From: Candidatus Nitrosopumilus sp.
GTDB taxonomy: Archaea > Thermoproteota > Nitrososphaeria > Nitrososphaerales > Nitrosopumilaceae
Reading direction: 5' to 3'
DNA: 64,000 nt
NCBI GenBank assembly: GCA_013215285.1
Contig: JABSRD010000001.1
Coordinates: 579,208-643,207 of the forward strand
Shown here: positions 27,540 to 38,403 of the stretch, in pieces
How the letters are laid out: each line of letters starts with the position of its first letter
How positions within the stretch are numbered: the first letter of the stretch is position 1
Made by a program: the position numbers and the translations under genes
The notes under the pieces: generated by a model
Seen by the model: the letters and a program-made list of their open reading frames with translations, nothing else
What the model was told of the DNA's origin: nothing
The model's database searches: none

Positions 27540-28537
27540 CCCTAAAACAACTAGAGAATTTACTTGAAATTGATCAAGACATAACAGATGAAGCATATGG
27601 AACGTATCCTGAAAAAAGAACAATTGAACAATTACTAAATTATGGAATTATTATTTTAGATAAACCTCCAGGCCCTACAAGTCATGAAACTGTAGCTTGG
27701 ACCAAACGTATTTTGAAACTCTCAAAGATTGGTCATAGTGGAACACTAGACCCTCAAGTTTCAGGAGTTTTACCATTGGGATTAGGTGAGGCAACAAAAG
27801 CATTGGGAGTTTTACTTTATGGTCCAAAAGAATATCATGCATTAGGACGAATTCATTCACTTCCATCTAAAGAAAAACTAAATGAAGTAGTTGATTTGTT
27901 TAGAGGCGAAATTTTCCAAAAACCCCCTCAACGCTCAGCTGTAGTTAGGCAAACAAGAACTAGAACTATCTATGAATTAGAAGTGATAGAACAAAAAGAA
28001 AGATTACTGTTAACTAGAATTTTATGTGAAGCTGGAACATACATTAGAAAATTATACTATGACATTGGAGAAATTTTAGGTCCTGGTGCAACAATGATTG
28101 AACTTAGACGAACTAGAGTTGATCAATTTTACGAATCTGATGGTTTAGTTACATTACATGAATTAGCAAATGCATTTGCATTATGGGAAGAAACTAAAGA
28201 TCCTAGTAAATTAATGACTATGATCAAGCCTGTCGAAGCTGCACTCAGTGAGTTAAGGTCTGTTATAATTCGTGATTCTGCAGTAGATGCATTGTGTCAT
28301 GGCGCCCAACTAGCAATTCCTGGTATTTTGAAAATTTCCCCAAATCTAAAGAAAGGAGATATTGTTGCAGTTTATACACAAAAAGGAGAAGCTGTTGCAC
28401 TAGCCGAATCAACAATGTCTGAAGAAGAGATTCGTGATGCAACAAAGGGGTATGCATTTGAAACAAGAAGAATAATTATGGCTCCAAACACATATCCAAA
28501 AAAATGGAGAACAAAACCAACTCCTCCAAAAGATTAA
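27536..28537 (+). CDS. cbf5: tRNA pseudouridine synthase Cbf5/TruB
   Basis: LDKPPGPTSHETVAWTKRILKLSKIGHSGTLDPQVSGVLPLGLGEATK; PUA C-terminus. Confidence 0.95.
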   Translation: MTLKQLENLLEIDQDITDEAYGTYPEKRTIEQLLNYGIIILDKPPGPTSHETVAWTKRILKLSKIGHSGTLDPQVSGVLPLGLGEATKALGVLLYGPKEYHALGRIHSLPSKEKLNEVVDLFRGEIFQKPPQRSAVVRQTRTRTIYELEVIEQKERLLLTRILCEAGTYIRKLYYDIGEILGPGATMIELRRTRVDQFYESDGLVTLHELANAFALWEETKDPSKLMTMIKPVEAALSELRSVIIRDSAVDALCHGAQLAIPGILKISPNLKKGDIVAVYTQKGEAVALAESTMSEEEIRDATKGYAFETRRIIMAPNTYPKKWRTKPTPPKD

Positions 28538-28562
28538 AAATCAAGAAATTATTTTAAAATAA

Positions 28563-29009
28563 ATGTTAGCAAAAAGCCTTACAATTTTTATGGGTTTTGG
28601 TGTAATTACAGGCCTCTTACTTGGCGTTTATCTAATCGATATAAAAAATACCAGTCAACTAGAATTTGTTGAAGGTCCTTCAATTTCTGTAGTAACTGAA
28701 AAATTTGATTTTAAACTACATGAGGAAATTAAAATTCGAGTAATTAATTCTGGCTCTGTTCCATTAACTTACTCTGATTCTTCTTTTGCTCTTAAGATTA
28801 CTGGATTATTTGGAGAATTGATGTATTCACCAGTTGTTGTACAAGTAATTTCTACATTAGAACCTGGAGATGAAGTTGAGTTTACATGGGATCACATAAA
28901 AATTGATGGTGAAATTATTTTGGATGGGATTTACCGAATTTCTGTAATGGGAGTAGACGAACAAGGAAACAATGTGGAAAAATCAACTACTGTAACAATT
29001 TGGAAGTAG
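28563..29009 (+). CDS. Hypothetical membrane-anchored protein with beta-sandwich-like domain
   Basis: N-terminal TM then beta-rich extracellular region. Confidence 0.65.
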   Translation: MLAKSLTIFMGFGVITGLLLGVYLIDIKNTSQLEFVEGPSISVVTEKFDFKLHEEIKIRVINSGSVPLTYSDSSFALKITGLFGELMYSPVVVQVISTLEPGDEVEFTWDHIKIDGEIILDGIYRISVMGVDEQGNNVEKSTTVTIWK

Positions 29010-29075
29010 TTTTTAATTTTCAAATAACACAATATATAATCAGATTTTATCAAATACTTTTATCGAAAGATATGT

Positions 29076-29177
29076 GCCGGGGTCGCCTAGCCTGGTAGGG
29101 CGCGTGCCTGGAAATTGTTTAACCATAAAGCACGTTCTCGCAAGGGAACGGGAGTTCAAATCTCCCTCCCGGCGCCA
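29076..29177 (+). tRNA. tRNA-Ser(GGA) with 15-nt intron (29114-29128), encoded CCA
   Basis: Acceptor GCCGGGG/TCCCGGC; anticodon stem CGTGC/GCACG; loop CTGGAA+intron+A; long variable arm TTCTC-GCAA-GGGAA; T-arm GGGAGTTCAAATCTCCC. Confidence 0.93.
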
Positions 29178-29217
29178 TTTCAAAATCAATTAATGTATTG
29201 ATACTAAATGTTCAATA

Positions 29218-30516
29218 TTGTCAAAATATGATGTTGCAATAATTGGTGGAGGTATTTTAGGTACTAGTATTTCTTACTGGATTTCATCTCTTTATGATGT
29301 TAACCTTTGTGTAATTGAAAAAGAATCAAATGTTGCAATGCATGCTAGTAGCAGAAATACTGCGGTAGTTCATTCTCCTTTCTATCTTAACCCAAAAACA
29401 AAAAAGGTTCTGGCAAAATCTGCTCTAATCTCATATGAGATGTGGGAGAAACTGGCAAAAAAAACAAACGTTCCATGGAATAAAACTGGAGTACTAGAAA
29501 TTGCAATTAATGAGGGACAACACGATACTCTTGAAGAGTATATGGATTGGGGTATTAAAAATGGAATCCCATCCCAGGACTTGGAGCTATTAGATGCAAA
29601 ACAAGTGGCACAAATAGAACCTAATGTAAAGTGCCATTCAGCAATTTATTCTAAAAGAGAAGTCTCTACTGATTATGGAGCATTTACAAATGAAATTAAA
29701 AAAGAATCAAATGCACTGGGAACTAATTTTATTTTCCAAAAAAATGTCAAACAAATTAAAAAAAATCAAAATAATTCAATAATAATTTTTGATGATGATT
29801 CAAACATTACAGCTGATTTTGTGATAAATTGTGCAGGCGGTAATTCTTTAGATATTGCACAAATGTTAGGTCTTGCAACAGAGTACTCAGATCTACATTT
29901 TAGAGGTGAGTATTGGGTTGCAGATCCTCAATACAGTGATCTTGTAAAAACAACAATTTACACCGTAGCAGAATTCAAAGGATATCCATTCTTGGATCCC
30001 CATTGGATAAAAAAAGCAAATGGACAAGCATAAGTTGGTCCAAATTCAGTTCCAGTCCCAAGCCCTGAAACTTATGAAGGATACATTGGAGATTTAGGAA
30101 CCTCACTTTCAAAACTAAAAGATGTGGTTACTGGTAATGCAAAAAAATTATTTACTAATTCTGAATTCTTATCTCTAATTTCAAAAGAATGGCTTAGATC
30201 CATATCTAAAACTGCAATGATTCGTCGTGTACAAAAGTTTATTCCAAAAGTAAAGCCTGAATTTTTCTCAAAAAAAGGAACTGCGGGCATTCGCTCTCCA
30301 ATTATTACTCCTCAAGGAAAATTTTTGTCAGATGTAATGGAACTTGAAAATGAACATTCCTTTCATATAATTAATTATAATTCTCCTGGCGCAACTGGTG
30401 CTCCTGCATATTCTGCTTTTATTGTTCAAAAACTTCGAGACAGGGGATTTTTAGATTACAAGGAAGATTCTAAAGAATCCATTTGGAGTTTTGATGATGT
30501 AATCAATCAAGCTTAA
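29218..30516 (+). pseudogene. FAD-dependent L-2-hydroxyglutarate oxidase (LhgO)-like, interrupted by in-frame TAA at 30031-30033
   Basis: DVAIIGGGILGTSISYWIS...ASSRNTAVVHSPFY; ...KKANGQA*VGPNSVPVPSPETYEGY... continues in same frame. Confidence 0.85.
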
Positions 30517-30542
30517 TATCTGATAAAATTTCAATCCAAACT

Positions 30543-30812
30543 ATGTTACCTGATAGATGTTCAGTTAAAGAAAGTGGAAAACAATGTGTAAATCCTCCAG
30601 TATTTGTTGTCTCAATTGTTGATGATAAAGATGAATACATGGTTGGAGTAACTTGTGGGCGACATAAACAAATTGTATTAGGTAAAATTGGAATTCTTCA
30701 AAAAGAAGGAAAAATTCATTCAGGCAAAATCAATTTTTCCATTCTTAAAGCAGTTGGAACTGCTTGTGCTCATGGGGATATGGACGATTTTGTTCAAATT
30801 GATATGAAATAA
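30543..30812 (+). CDS. Hypothetical protein
   Basis: ORF track; MLPDRCSVKESGKQCVNPPVFVVSIVDDKDEYMVGVTCGRHKQIV. Confidence 0.7.
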   Translation: MLPDRCSVKESGKQCVNPPVFVVSIVDDKDEYMVGVTCGRHKQIVLGKIGILQKEGKIHSGKINFSILKAVGTACAHGDMDDFVQIDMK

Positions 30813-30841
30813 TTGCAAAAATTGAAATAATTTTAATTTTA

Positions 30842-31225
30842 TTGTGTTGTATGCTGTTTGAATTATTATCTGATCTACTCAAAATTGATGATCTTTTGTT
30901 TATTGTAAGAAATACTGGTGCTGTAAGTGAGGTTAGAAATAACTCTCTTAGTATAAAGCAAAAAGAAAAGTGGATTACTATTGGCGATAATGATGGTCCT
31001 GCACACATGCACATTGATTCAGAATTAATAAAATCTGCAGAATTTGTACAAGAGGTAAAGCCTGAGCGTACTAGTTTTAGTGTAAGGTTTTTCAATAAAA
31101 ATGATGAGCGTGTTTTAGCAGTATTTTTTACAAAAATGTATGATGATACTAAAACACTAATTCCTGAAAGAAAAAAAGTCTATGATCAATTAAACCAAAA
31201 ATATTCTTCTAAAATTCAATTTTAA
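30842..31225 (+). CDS. Hypothetical protein (heme-utilisation/ChuX-like motif)
   Basis: WITIGDNDGPAHMHIDSELIKSAEFVQEVKPERTSFSVRFFNKNDERVLAVFF. Confidence 0.6.
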   Translation: MCCMLFELLSDLLKIDDLLFIVRNTGAVSEVRNNSLSIKQKEKWITIGDNDGPAHMHIDSELIKSAEFVQEVKPERTSFSVRFFNKNDERVLAVFFTKMYDDTKTLIPERKKVYDQLNQKYSSKIQF

Positions 31226-31232
31226 AAAAAAT

Positions 31233-31251
31233 CTTGTCTGAAAAAGACAAG
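31233..31251. terminator. Hairpin between convergent genes
   Basis: CTTGTC-tgaaaaa-GACAAG flanked by A-run/T-run on both sides. Confidence 0.5.
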
Positions 31252-31261
31252 AAAAAAATTA

Positions 31262-31351
31262 TTATTCTTGTGATTCTTTTTCTTTCTTTTCTTTTTCAGT
31301 TTGTAGTTTAGCTAATTCTAATTCTTCATTTGTGTGCTTGAATTTCTTCAT
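31262..31351 (-). CDS. Possible 29-aa charged microprotein
   Basis: MKKFKHTNEELELAKLQTEKEKKEKESQE. Confidence 0.35.
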   Translation of the reverse strand: MKKFKHTNEELELAKLQTEKEKKEKESQE

Positions 31352-31420
31352 TGTAATACTAGTTTGTAATCTGGATATAAAAACTGCACAATCTTTTTGA
31401 TCATAACTCACGCATGAAAC

Positions 31421-32389
31421 TCAATACCCTACAGAGTAAATGGGCTTTTTTCCATTCATTCCTAGATTTAAATTTCTTACAGTAATTTCAGCCATTTTGA
31501 CTCTAGTCTCTTTAGTTGAGCTTCCAATGTGTGGTGTTAGTATCACATTTTGTAATTTCACTAGTGGATGTTTTTTACTAATTGGTTCTGTTTCAAATAC
31601 ATCTAATCCTGCACCTGCAATGATTTTTTTCTTTAGTGCTGTGACTAGATCTTTTTCATTAATGATTTTTCCTCTTGATGTGTTAATTAAAAACGAAGTT
31701 TTTTTCATCTTTCTAAAAATTTTCATGTTAAACATTTGATCTGTTTCTTTAGTGTGTGGTACATGAATTGAAATAATATCACTTTGAGTGATTAATTTTT
31801 CAAATGAGACATATTTTACTCCCAATGCTTTTTCTTCAGTTTTAGAAATTTGTTTTCTGTTGTGGTATACTATTTTCATATCAAATGCCTTTGCCCTTTT
31901 AGCAAGAGTTTTCCCAATTCTCCCTAATCCTAAAATTCCCAAAGTTTTTCCTTGAAGGTCTAATCCTACATAATCGTATGCACCGTAAATTGTACTCATT
32001 TTCCATCTCGAATTATTTTATCGCCTTCTGATATCCTTCTAAGAATATCCATTAATAATGAAAATGTAAGATCTGCAGTTGCATCAGTTAGAACTTCTGG
32101 AGTGTATCCAACACGAATTTTCTTTTTTTTTGGCATATTTGGTATCAATATGATCAAAACCAACACTATAGGTGCTAATTACTTTAAGATTAATAGCTAA
32201 ATCTATTGTTTCTTTATTGATTATATCGTACGGAAAACAGATCAAACCATCTATTTCTTTAATTTTTGTTCGTAGTTTAGTTTGTGGGACTGGAATTTTT
32301 CCAGAATGAACTTCAATTTGATATTTTTTTCTTAATTCTTTTAGTGCAAAATCATGTAGTGTTCTTGTAAGAAACACTTTCTTTTTCAT
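31421..32389 (-). pseudogene. D-2-hydroxyacid dehydrogenase (glyoxylate reductase-like), frameshift in A9 run (32123-32131)
   Basis: N-terminal part ...YSVGFDHIDTKYAKKK then other frame KIRVGYTPEVLTDATADLTFSLLMDILRR...GLDLQGKTLGILGLGRIGKTLAKRAKAFD. Confidence 0.85.
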
Positions 32390-32440
32390 TAATTTGAGAT
32401 TTATCTCAAACCATTTATACGATTTCTTTGTAAATTCTTT

Positions 32441-32587
32441 ATGACTTCTAAAGTTGAAGAGGAAGAAGAATTTGCCATTTGTGTGGAATGTGGAAATTCT
32501 ATAGAAAAATGTGGTTGTGTCTGTCCTTATTGTGGAGAGCGCGATAAATGTGAATGTGCATTGTTTGATGCAGCAACTGGCGGATGA
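32441..32587 (+). CDS. Small zinc-finger-like protein (48 aa)
   Basis: MTSKVEEEEEFAICVECGNSIEKCGCVCPYCGERDKCECALFDAATGG. Confidence 0.75.
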   Translation: MTSKVEEEEEFAICVECGNSIEKCGCVCPYCGERDKCECALFDAATGG

Positions 32588-32636
32588 TCAAATTGGTAAA
32601 ACAGATTATTACTATTCAAAGTGTAGGTGACTTGAC

Positions 32637-34547
32637 GTGAGTGCAGTTGATTTTACATGGCTAATTGGAGGTCCTCAAGGAAGTGGGGTAGAGTCTGGTG
32701 CAAACATATTTTCTCGTGTGTGCGCTGAGATGGGGTATCAAGTATTTGGAAAAAGAGAATTTTATTCAAATATCAAGGGTGACCATAGTTATTTCACATT
32801 AAGAATTGCTGATCACAAAATTCATTCAAATGTTAATGATGTAACATTAATGGTATCATTTGATGCTGAAACAATTTTTCGCCATTTTGAAGAAGTGATT
32901 TCTGGTGGTGGGATAATTTATGATTCTGATTTAGAAAAAACAAAAACTGATGATGTTCATACACTTGATTCTCCATTCAAAGAGAGACTACACAAAGAAT
33001 TAGAATCAAAAAATAAACCATTTACCATTGCAGGTGTTTTAGAAATTGCAAAAGAAAAAGGAGTGACATTATTTCCAGTATCATTCAAATCTATTCTTGC
33101 AACTCTTGCTGAAGAAACTGAAAATCCTCGCCTAAGGGGATTAGTTAGGATGTTTAATGTAATTGGTGTGTCTCTATCTTTGGGATTAGTTAAGATGCCT
33201 CCTGATTCATTACAAAAAACAATAGGTGCAATTTTTGCAAAAAAACAAACAATTGCAGAACTAAATCAACAAACTGCAACTTATTCATACAATTACGCTA
33301 CTGCAAAGTTTGAAAATTTTGGTCATTTACTAATTGGTACAAAAAAAGAAACTGGAACTCTTTTAGTTCAAGGTCATCAAGGAACTGCACTGGGAAAAAT
33401 GGCATGTGGTTGTAGATTCCAACCCTACTATCCAATTACCCCAGCTTCCGATGAATCAGTATTCCTTGAATCAAATGAAATTTTAGAAATTATTGATGAT
33501 AGACCTGGATCAACTGCTGTAATTCAAACTGAAGATGAAATTTGTGCAATGGGTATGGCTATTGGTGGTTCATTAACTGGAACACGTTCTGCAACATGTA
33601 CTTCGGGTCCAGGATTTGCACTAATGACTGAAATGATTGGTTGGGCTGGAATTAACGAAGTACCTATTGTGATTACTAATTATCAAAGAAGTGGACCATC
33701 TACTGGCCTTCCAACAAGACATGGTCAAGACGATTTATTATTTTCAGTATATGCTGGACATGGAGATTTTCCAAAAATTGTTTATGCTTCAGGGGACATT
33801 GAAGAGAGTTTCTATGATACTGGAAACTGCTTTAATTATGCGGATATTTTTCAAGTTCCCGTAATTCATTTGATGGATAAATTTCTTGCAAGTTCTGTAA
33901 TTACATGTAAGAGATTTGATACACAAAGAATCCCAATTAATCGAGGAAAATTATTAGAAACAGTTGATGATGGGTATAGACGATTTGAGTTTACTGATGA
34001 TGGCGTATCGCCTCGTTCTAGATTAGGAATTGATAATGGAATATTTTGGAGTACAGGTGATGAGTCTGATGAAACTGGTCATATTACAGAAGATCCAGTT
34101 TTACGTGTAAAAATGATGGATAAGCGAATGTCTCGTCTAGATTTAATCCTCAAAAATATTCCTGAGGAAGAACAAGTGCTATCATTTGGTACTGCAGATC
34201 ACACTATAATTTCATGGGGTTCTGCAAAGGGTCCTATTCTTGATGCAATTGATATGCTCAAAAAAGAAGGAATTTCAATTGGATTTATTCAAGTAAAACT
34301 ATTACATCCATTCCCAACTGATTACGTGAAATCTTTACTCAAAGACACTAAAACCATTATTGACATTGAGGCAAATCATTCTGCTCAGTTCGGGAAATTA
34401 TTTAATCAAAATATTCAACGTGATATTGATTACTTTATCTTAAAATACAGTGGCCGAGCAATGACTAGTACGGAAATTTATGATTCACTTAAAAAAATTA
34501 TTGAAAACAAAGCAGACAAACGGGAGGTTTTAATGCATGGCGCTTAA
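32637..34547 (+). CDS. korA: 2-oxoacid:ferredoxin oxidoreductase alpha (fused gamma-alpha) subunit
   Basis: Gamma domain N-term; [61 protein letters not shown]. Confidence 0.93.
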   Translation: MSAVDFTWLIGGPQGSGVESGANIFSRVCAEMGYQVFGKREFYSNIKGDHSYFTLRIADHKIHSNVNDVTLMVSFDAETIFRHFEEVISGGGIIYDSDLEKTKTDDVHTLDSPFKERLHKELESKNKPFTIAGVLEIAKEKGVTLFPVSFKSILATLAEETENPRLRGLVRMFNVIGVSLSLGLVKMPPDSLQKTIGAIFAKKQTIAELNQQTATYSYNYATAKFENFGHLLIGTKKETGTLLVQGHQGTALGKMACGCRFQPYYPITPASDESVFLESNEILEIIDDRPGSTAVIQTEDEICAMGMAIGGSLTGTRSATCTSGPGFALMTEMIGWAGINEVPIVITNYQRSGPSTGLPTRHGQDDLLFSVYAGHGDFPKIVYASGDIEESFYDTGNCFNYADIFQVPVIHLMDKFLASSVITCKRFDTQRIPINRGKLLETVDDGYRRFEFTDDGVSPRSRLGIDNGIFWSTGDESDETGHITEDPVLRVKMMDKRMSRLDLILKNIPEEEQVLSFGTADHTIISWGSAKGPILDAIDMLKKEGISIGFIQVKLLHPFPTDYVKSLLKDTKTIIDIEANHSAQFGKLFNQNIQRDIDYFILKYSGRAMTSTEIYDSLKKIIENKADKREVLMHGA

Positions 34548-35499
34548 GCTTGCTGATTACAAAACAGATGTACACAATGATTGGTGTCCTGGATGTGGAG
34601 ACTTTGGAATTGTTAATGCAATTCAAATGGCTTTAGCTGATATGGGTATTCAAAGAGATAAAGCTGTAATGTTTTCTGGAATTGGTTGTTCTGGAAAAAC
34701 ATCTCATTTTATCAATACTTATGGAATTCATACACTACATGGACGAGTTTTGACATTTGCACAGGGTGCAAAGATTACTAATCCAGAATTAACTGTTGTT
34801 GCAATTGGTGGTGATGGTGATGGTTTAGGAATTGGTGCTGGTCATTTTGTAGCAGCTGGTAGACGGAATGTGGATATGACATACATTATTTTTGATAATG
34901 GAGTTTATGGATTAACAAAGGGACAAGCATCACCCACTTTGAAACTTGGAGAGCAAACAAAATCATTACCCTCACCAAATACAAATTACAATGTTAATCC
35001 AATTGGGTTGGCAGTTGCAAGTGGTTTTACATTTGTAGCGCGCGGATATTCTTATGATATTAAACACCTTAAAGACTTGATAGTTCAAGCAGTTAATCAC
35101 AAGGGGTTATCATTTTTGGATGTTTTACAGCCATGTCCAACGTACAATGACATCAATACTCGAGATTGGTATGCTGGAGTCGATTTGATGGATGAGGCAC
35201 AAAAAAGACATTCTAGAATATACAAACTGGAAGAAACTGGATTTGATCCTGTAGTTCATTACGCAGATGAAGTAGAAATTAATGAAAAATTATCACAATC
35301 CCTCATTAAATCACTTGAATGGGGAAACAAAATTCCAATAGGAGTATTTTACAAAAATGATACCATATCTCCATACATTACACGATTACAAGATAAAATT
35401 CCAAATTATATGGAAAATCCACCATCTAAACAAAACATCTCTAAAAATGGTCACTCTAATACTGATATTTCAAAAATATTGGATTCTTTAGAAGTATAA
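34537..35499 (+). CDS. korB: 2-oxoacid:ferredoxin oxidoreductase beta subunit
   Basis: [65 protein letters not shown]. Confidence 0.94.
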   Translation: MALKLADYKTDVHNDWCPGCGDFGIVNAIQMALADMGIQRDKAVMFSGIGCSGKTSHFINTYGIHTLHGRVLTFAQGAKITNPELTVVAIGGDGDGLGIGAGHFVAAGRRNVDMTYIIFDNGVYGLTKGQASPTLKLGEQTKSLPSPNTNYNVNPIGLAVASGFTFVARGYSYDIKHLKDLIVQAVNHKGLSFLDVLQPCPTYNDINTRDWYAGVDLMDEAQKRHSRIYKLEETGFDPVVHYADEVEINEKLSQSLIKSLEWGNKIPIGVFYKNDTISPYITRLQDKIPNYMENPPSKQNISKNGHSNTDISKILDSLEV

Positions 35500-35546
35500 T
35501 TTACATTTTAACCTAAGAAGTTATAGGCAAGTTTTAGAATAATATT

Positions 35547-35987
35547 TTGCATTTGAATATAATCGAGGCAAATAAAATATTTAGAAAATCAATTATCAAA
35601 GGTTTCTTTGAACCCAAATTACTTAACCTTGATTTCAAAAAATCACCAGTAAGACATCCTTTGATTAATGATGATGGTTTAATGCAGTCTGACTTACTTC
35701 ATGTCTTTTTTGATTTAGATACTGGTGTTGATTACCCTGATGGTGATGAGTGGTTTATTGTTGAATTTTTATTCCCATATGATGTAAAATTGCCTGACAA
35801 CCTTAAGGGGACTGATTATTTTACAACTCTTTCAGTTGATGAAGGAAAAACATTTTGGCATCATCGTGAGTTGATTCGTTACAAATATGGAAAATCAAAG
35901 AAACTGGATTTAGCTTTACAATTTTTAGAATCAAAATACAAAGAACTCCATAAATTACTGGAACCTTTACAAAAAGATCTTATTTGA
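35547..35987 (+). CDS. Hypothetical protein
   Basis: ORF track; no family recognised. Confidence 0.7.
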   Translation: MHLNIIEANKIFRKSIIKGFFEPKLLNLDFKKSPVRHPLINDDGLMQSDLLHVFFDLDTGVDYPDGDEWFIVEFLFPYDVKLPDNLKGTDYFTTLSVDEGKTFWHHRELIRYKYGKSKKLDLALQFLESKYKELHKLLEPLQKDLI

Positions 35988-36516
35988 TCTCTTTCCAGAT
36001 CTCTTCTTTGAATATGTATTTCTTTTTTTCAGATGATGCAGTATTTAGACGCCACCTGTTTAATTTTGAATCAAATTTGTAAATAATTTCTGAAATCTCT
36101 GATGGTAATGTTTTTGGATCTAAATGATATGGTAATAATTCTAAAACTGTATCTATTTTTTCTACAGCATTATCAAACCATTGTCTATCTTCACTATCAA
36201 TTGTAAAAATTATTCGTGGATTTCCAACAAAATTAATATTAATTTTTAATGCATTTCCATTTCCACGTCTTCTCTTCATCTCTTTGAAAACAGCTTTTAC
36301 TTTCTCCCAACGTCTAAACTCAAACCATTCAAAAAATGCCTCATTAAATGTAAGGGGAATTTCAACATCTAAGTAACTGACAAAATTCTCATCATCTGAT
36401 TCTATTTCATCTTGAATAACTGTGAAATGAGAATTTAGGAATCCGTATAGGACTTCAATTTCCCATGGGGAAACTCCATAATGCCGTAATGTTGTCTTTA
36501 GACTTTCACTCAACAC
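35980..36516 (-). CDS. Hypothetical protein
   Basis: ORF track; convergent overlap with previous gene. Confidence 0.7.
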   Translation of the reverse strand: MLSESLKTTLRHYGVSPWEIEVLYGFLNSHFTVIQDEIESDDENFVSYLDVEIPLTFNEAFFEWFEFRRWEKVKAVFKEMKRRRGNGNALKININFVGNPRIIFTIDSEDRQWFDNAVEKIDTVLELLPYHLDPKTLPSEISEIIYKFDSKLNRWRLNTASSEKKKYIFKEEIWKEIK

Positions 36517-36619
36517 TCTAAAATCCTAAAAATTCTAATTAAAGCTTCAATCCTTGACAAAATTAGGTCAAATTTACCTTAAAATTAAAATTATATGGAT
36601 CGAGTTAGTAATTTCAGAT

Positions 36620-36949
36620 ATGAAGAAAGAATTTGTAGTAAAAAGTATTGATGCAGCACCTGATGGGGCACCATATGTGATAGTCTCATTATCCTCAATC
36701 AAAGACCTCAAAGCTGGAACTCAGACTCAACCATCTCCATTTGGCAGTCCAAAAGTTATGGGATTCTCAAATATGGGTGATATGATGAAGGATCTAAACA
36801 AGATGATGTCAGGAATGGGTGGTGGAATGGGAATGCAAAGTGGCGTTACTCAATTAAAACTAGAAATGCACGAATACAAAGACATGGGTCTCTCAGTTGG
36901 AGATAAGGTATTTTTAGAATTAAGTAAAGCAGAAACTTTGGGTGTTTAG
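36620..36949 (+). CDS. Hypothetical protein with Gly/Met-rich centre
   Basis: MKKEFVVKSIDAAPDGAPYVIVSLSSIKDLKAG...MSGMGGGMGMQSG... Confidence 0.7.
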   Translation: MKKEFVVKSIDAAPDGAPYVIVSLSSIKDLKAGTQTQPSPFGSPKVMGFSNMGDMMKDLNKMMSGMGGGMGMQSGVTQLKLEMHEYKDMGLSVGDKVFLELSKAETLGV

Positions 36950-36950
36950 A

Positions 36951-37505
36951 TTACCAAACAGTATCAAAATACTTCCAACCATACATGGAAATTACAGTTA
37001 CAATAACAAATAACATTGGTTTCCACGGAAACGCTGGAATGCCTGGCGATGCTAGTTTTATTTTGTAATTATCCATTACAACACTAACTTTTTTCTTAAC
37101 TTTATCATGCCAAAAGCTATAGTCTACTTGATATTTTTTTAGAATCTCTTCTACTTCATAAACTACTGGAGTTCTTTGAGAGAAAAGATGTTGAAGATAA
37201 TCTCTTGACACTTCAACTTCTGCATGAATTCCAATTAATCCTTTTTTCAAGTCAACCATTCGAATGTGTATCTCCCATGGTTTTTTTAATTTTAGATTTA
37301 ATCCACTTCCAATTTGTCCTGGTTGTTTATGTTCTAGTTTTACTTTGGTAAATCCTTCTGCCGCAAAAATTTTTGTTAATTCCTCAAAACTTTTCTTTAC
37401 TACAATGTGAAGCTGTTCTACTCCATTCTTACTGTCGACATCAATTTTGTGTTTTATTCCATCAAAAAATGAAATTGTCTTAGGATATGTGGTAAGATAC
37501 TCCAT
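36951..37505 (-). CDS. Hypothetical protein with C-terminal TM anchor
   Basis: ORF track; C-terminal MLFVIVTVISMYGW. Confidence 0.7.
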   Translation of the reverse strand: MEYLTTYPKTISFFDGIKHKIDVDSKNGVEQLHIVVKKSFEELTKIFAAEGFTKVKLEHKQPGQIGSGLNLKLKKPWEIHIRMVDLKKGLIGIHAEVEVSRDYLQHLFSQRTPVVYEVEEILKKYQVDYSFWHDKVKKKVSVVMDNYKIKLASPGIPAFPWKPMLFVIVTVISMYGWKYFDTVW

Positions 37506-37553
37506 ATTTTGTTCTCAAAAAAACTTCTATTTAAAGCCGAACCAGCTTTTGTT

Positions 37554-38330
37554 CTAATTATTTGGAGGATTTGATAATCCTCTAACGTAAACACATTGAT
37601 CGGGGGAAATCGCCATTTCAGATGGATTTATTTTTCTGTCAGTAAGTTTTGCACCAGAATCTCTAACTATTGCAAATGGTTTTGATTCTGCACCCTCACC
37701 CATTTTGTGATTTGCAATGGTTGTTAGATTGTCAACTACTGCTTGAAATGTAACTTTGAGTGGGTTTCCATCAAGATCTTTTTTTGACCTCATATCTAAA
37801 ACAGGCTCAATTCCTGCACATGCAATTGCAACGCCTGATGTTCCAATCCTTGCTGGCATCAATCTACTATCTGCAAGAATAACTCCTACATGGATTAGCA
37901 TTTTTAAGAAAATTTTTCTACGAATTTGTTCTGCGACAAGGTATGGGTTTGTTGGGTATAAAATCACTAGACCTTTTTTTGCATTAGATTTATCGATTCC
38001 AGCATTTGGTGCCATAATATTATCCGCTGATGTGATTACGAATCCACCAATACCGCCAAAAATTTTATCGGATTCTCGAATAATGACTTCAGCAATTTCA
38101 GGTTTTAGTTGATATTTTTTTGAAATTTTTACACCTTCATTTGATGCTCTAATTTTTTCTAATTCAATAATTCGTCCCTGTGAATTTGAGACATATTTTG
38201 TAGAAATGACTAGTACATCACCATTTTGTAATTTTGTATTGTTTTTTTCTAAAGTGATTAACAATTCCTCAAAAACATCAAATTCCCCCTCCATTCTTTT
38301 TGCTAAGAGTGGTAAAACCGTTAATTGCAT
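37554..38330 (-). CDS. cofE: Coenzyme F420-0:L-glutamate ligase
   Basis: VLVISTKYVSNSQGR...IMAPNAGIDKSNAKKGLVILYPTNPYLVAEQIRR...GVILADSRLMPARIGTSGVAIACAGIEPV. Confidence 0.9.
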   Translation of the reverse strand: MQLTVLPLLAKRMEGEFDVFEELLITLEKNNTKLQNGDVLVISTKYVSNSQGRIIELEKIRASNEGVKISKKYQLKPEIAEVIIRESDKIFGGIGGFVITSADNIMAPNAGIDKSNAKKGLVILYPTNPYLVAEQIRRKIFLKMLIHVGVILADSRLMPARIGTSGVAIACAGIEPVLDMRSKKDLDGNPLKVTFQAVVDNLTTIANHKMGEGAESKPFAIVRDSGAKLTDRKINPSEMAISPDQCVYVRGLSNPPNN

Positions 38331-38403
38331 AACATTCTGGGTACTCTTTTTCTTTTTTATTGTTTTGAAAAGCTTTTAATCTGTAGAACGAGCTTTTCTG
38401 ATT

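Noticed and set aside
30745-31095. Minus-strand 116-aa ORF
   Set aside because: Antisense to two plausible plus-strand genes (30543-30812, 30842-31225) with better composition.
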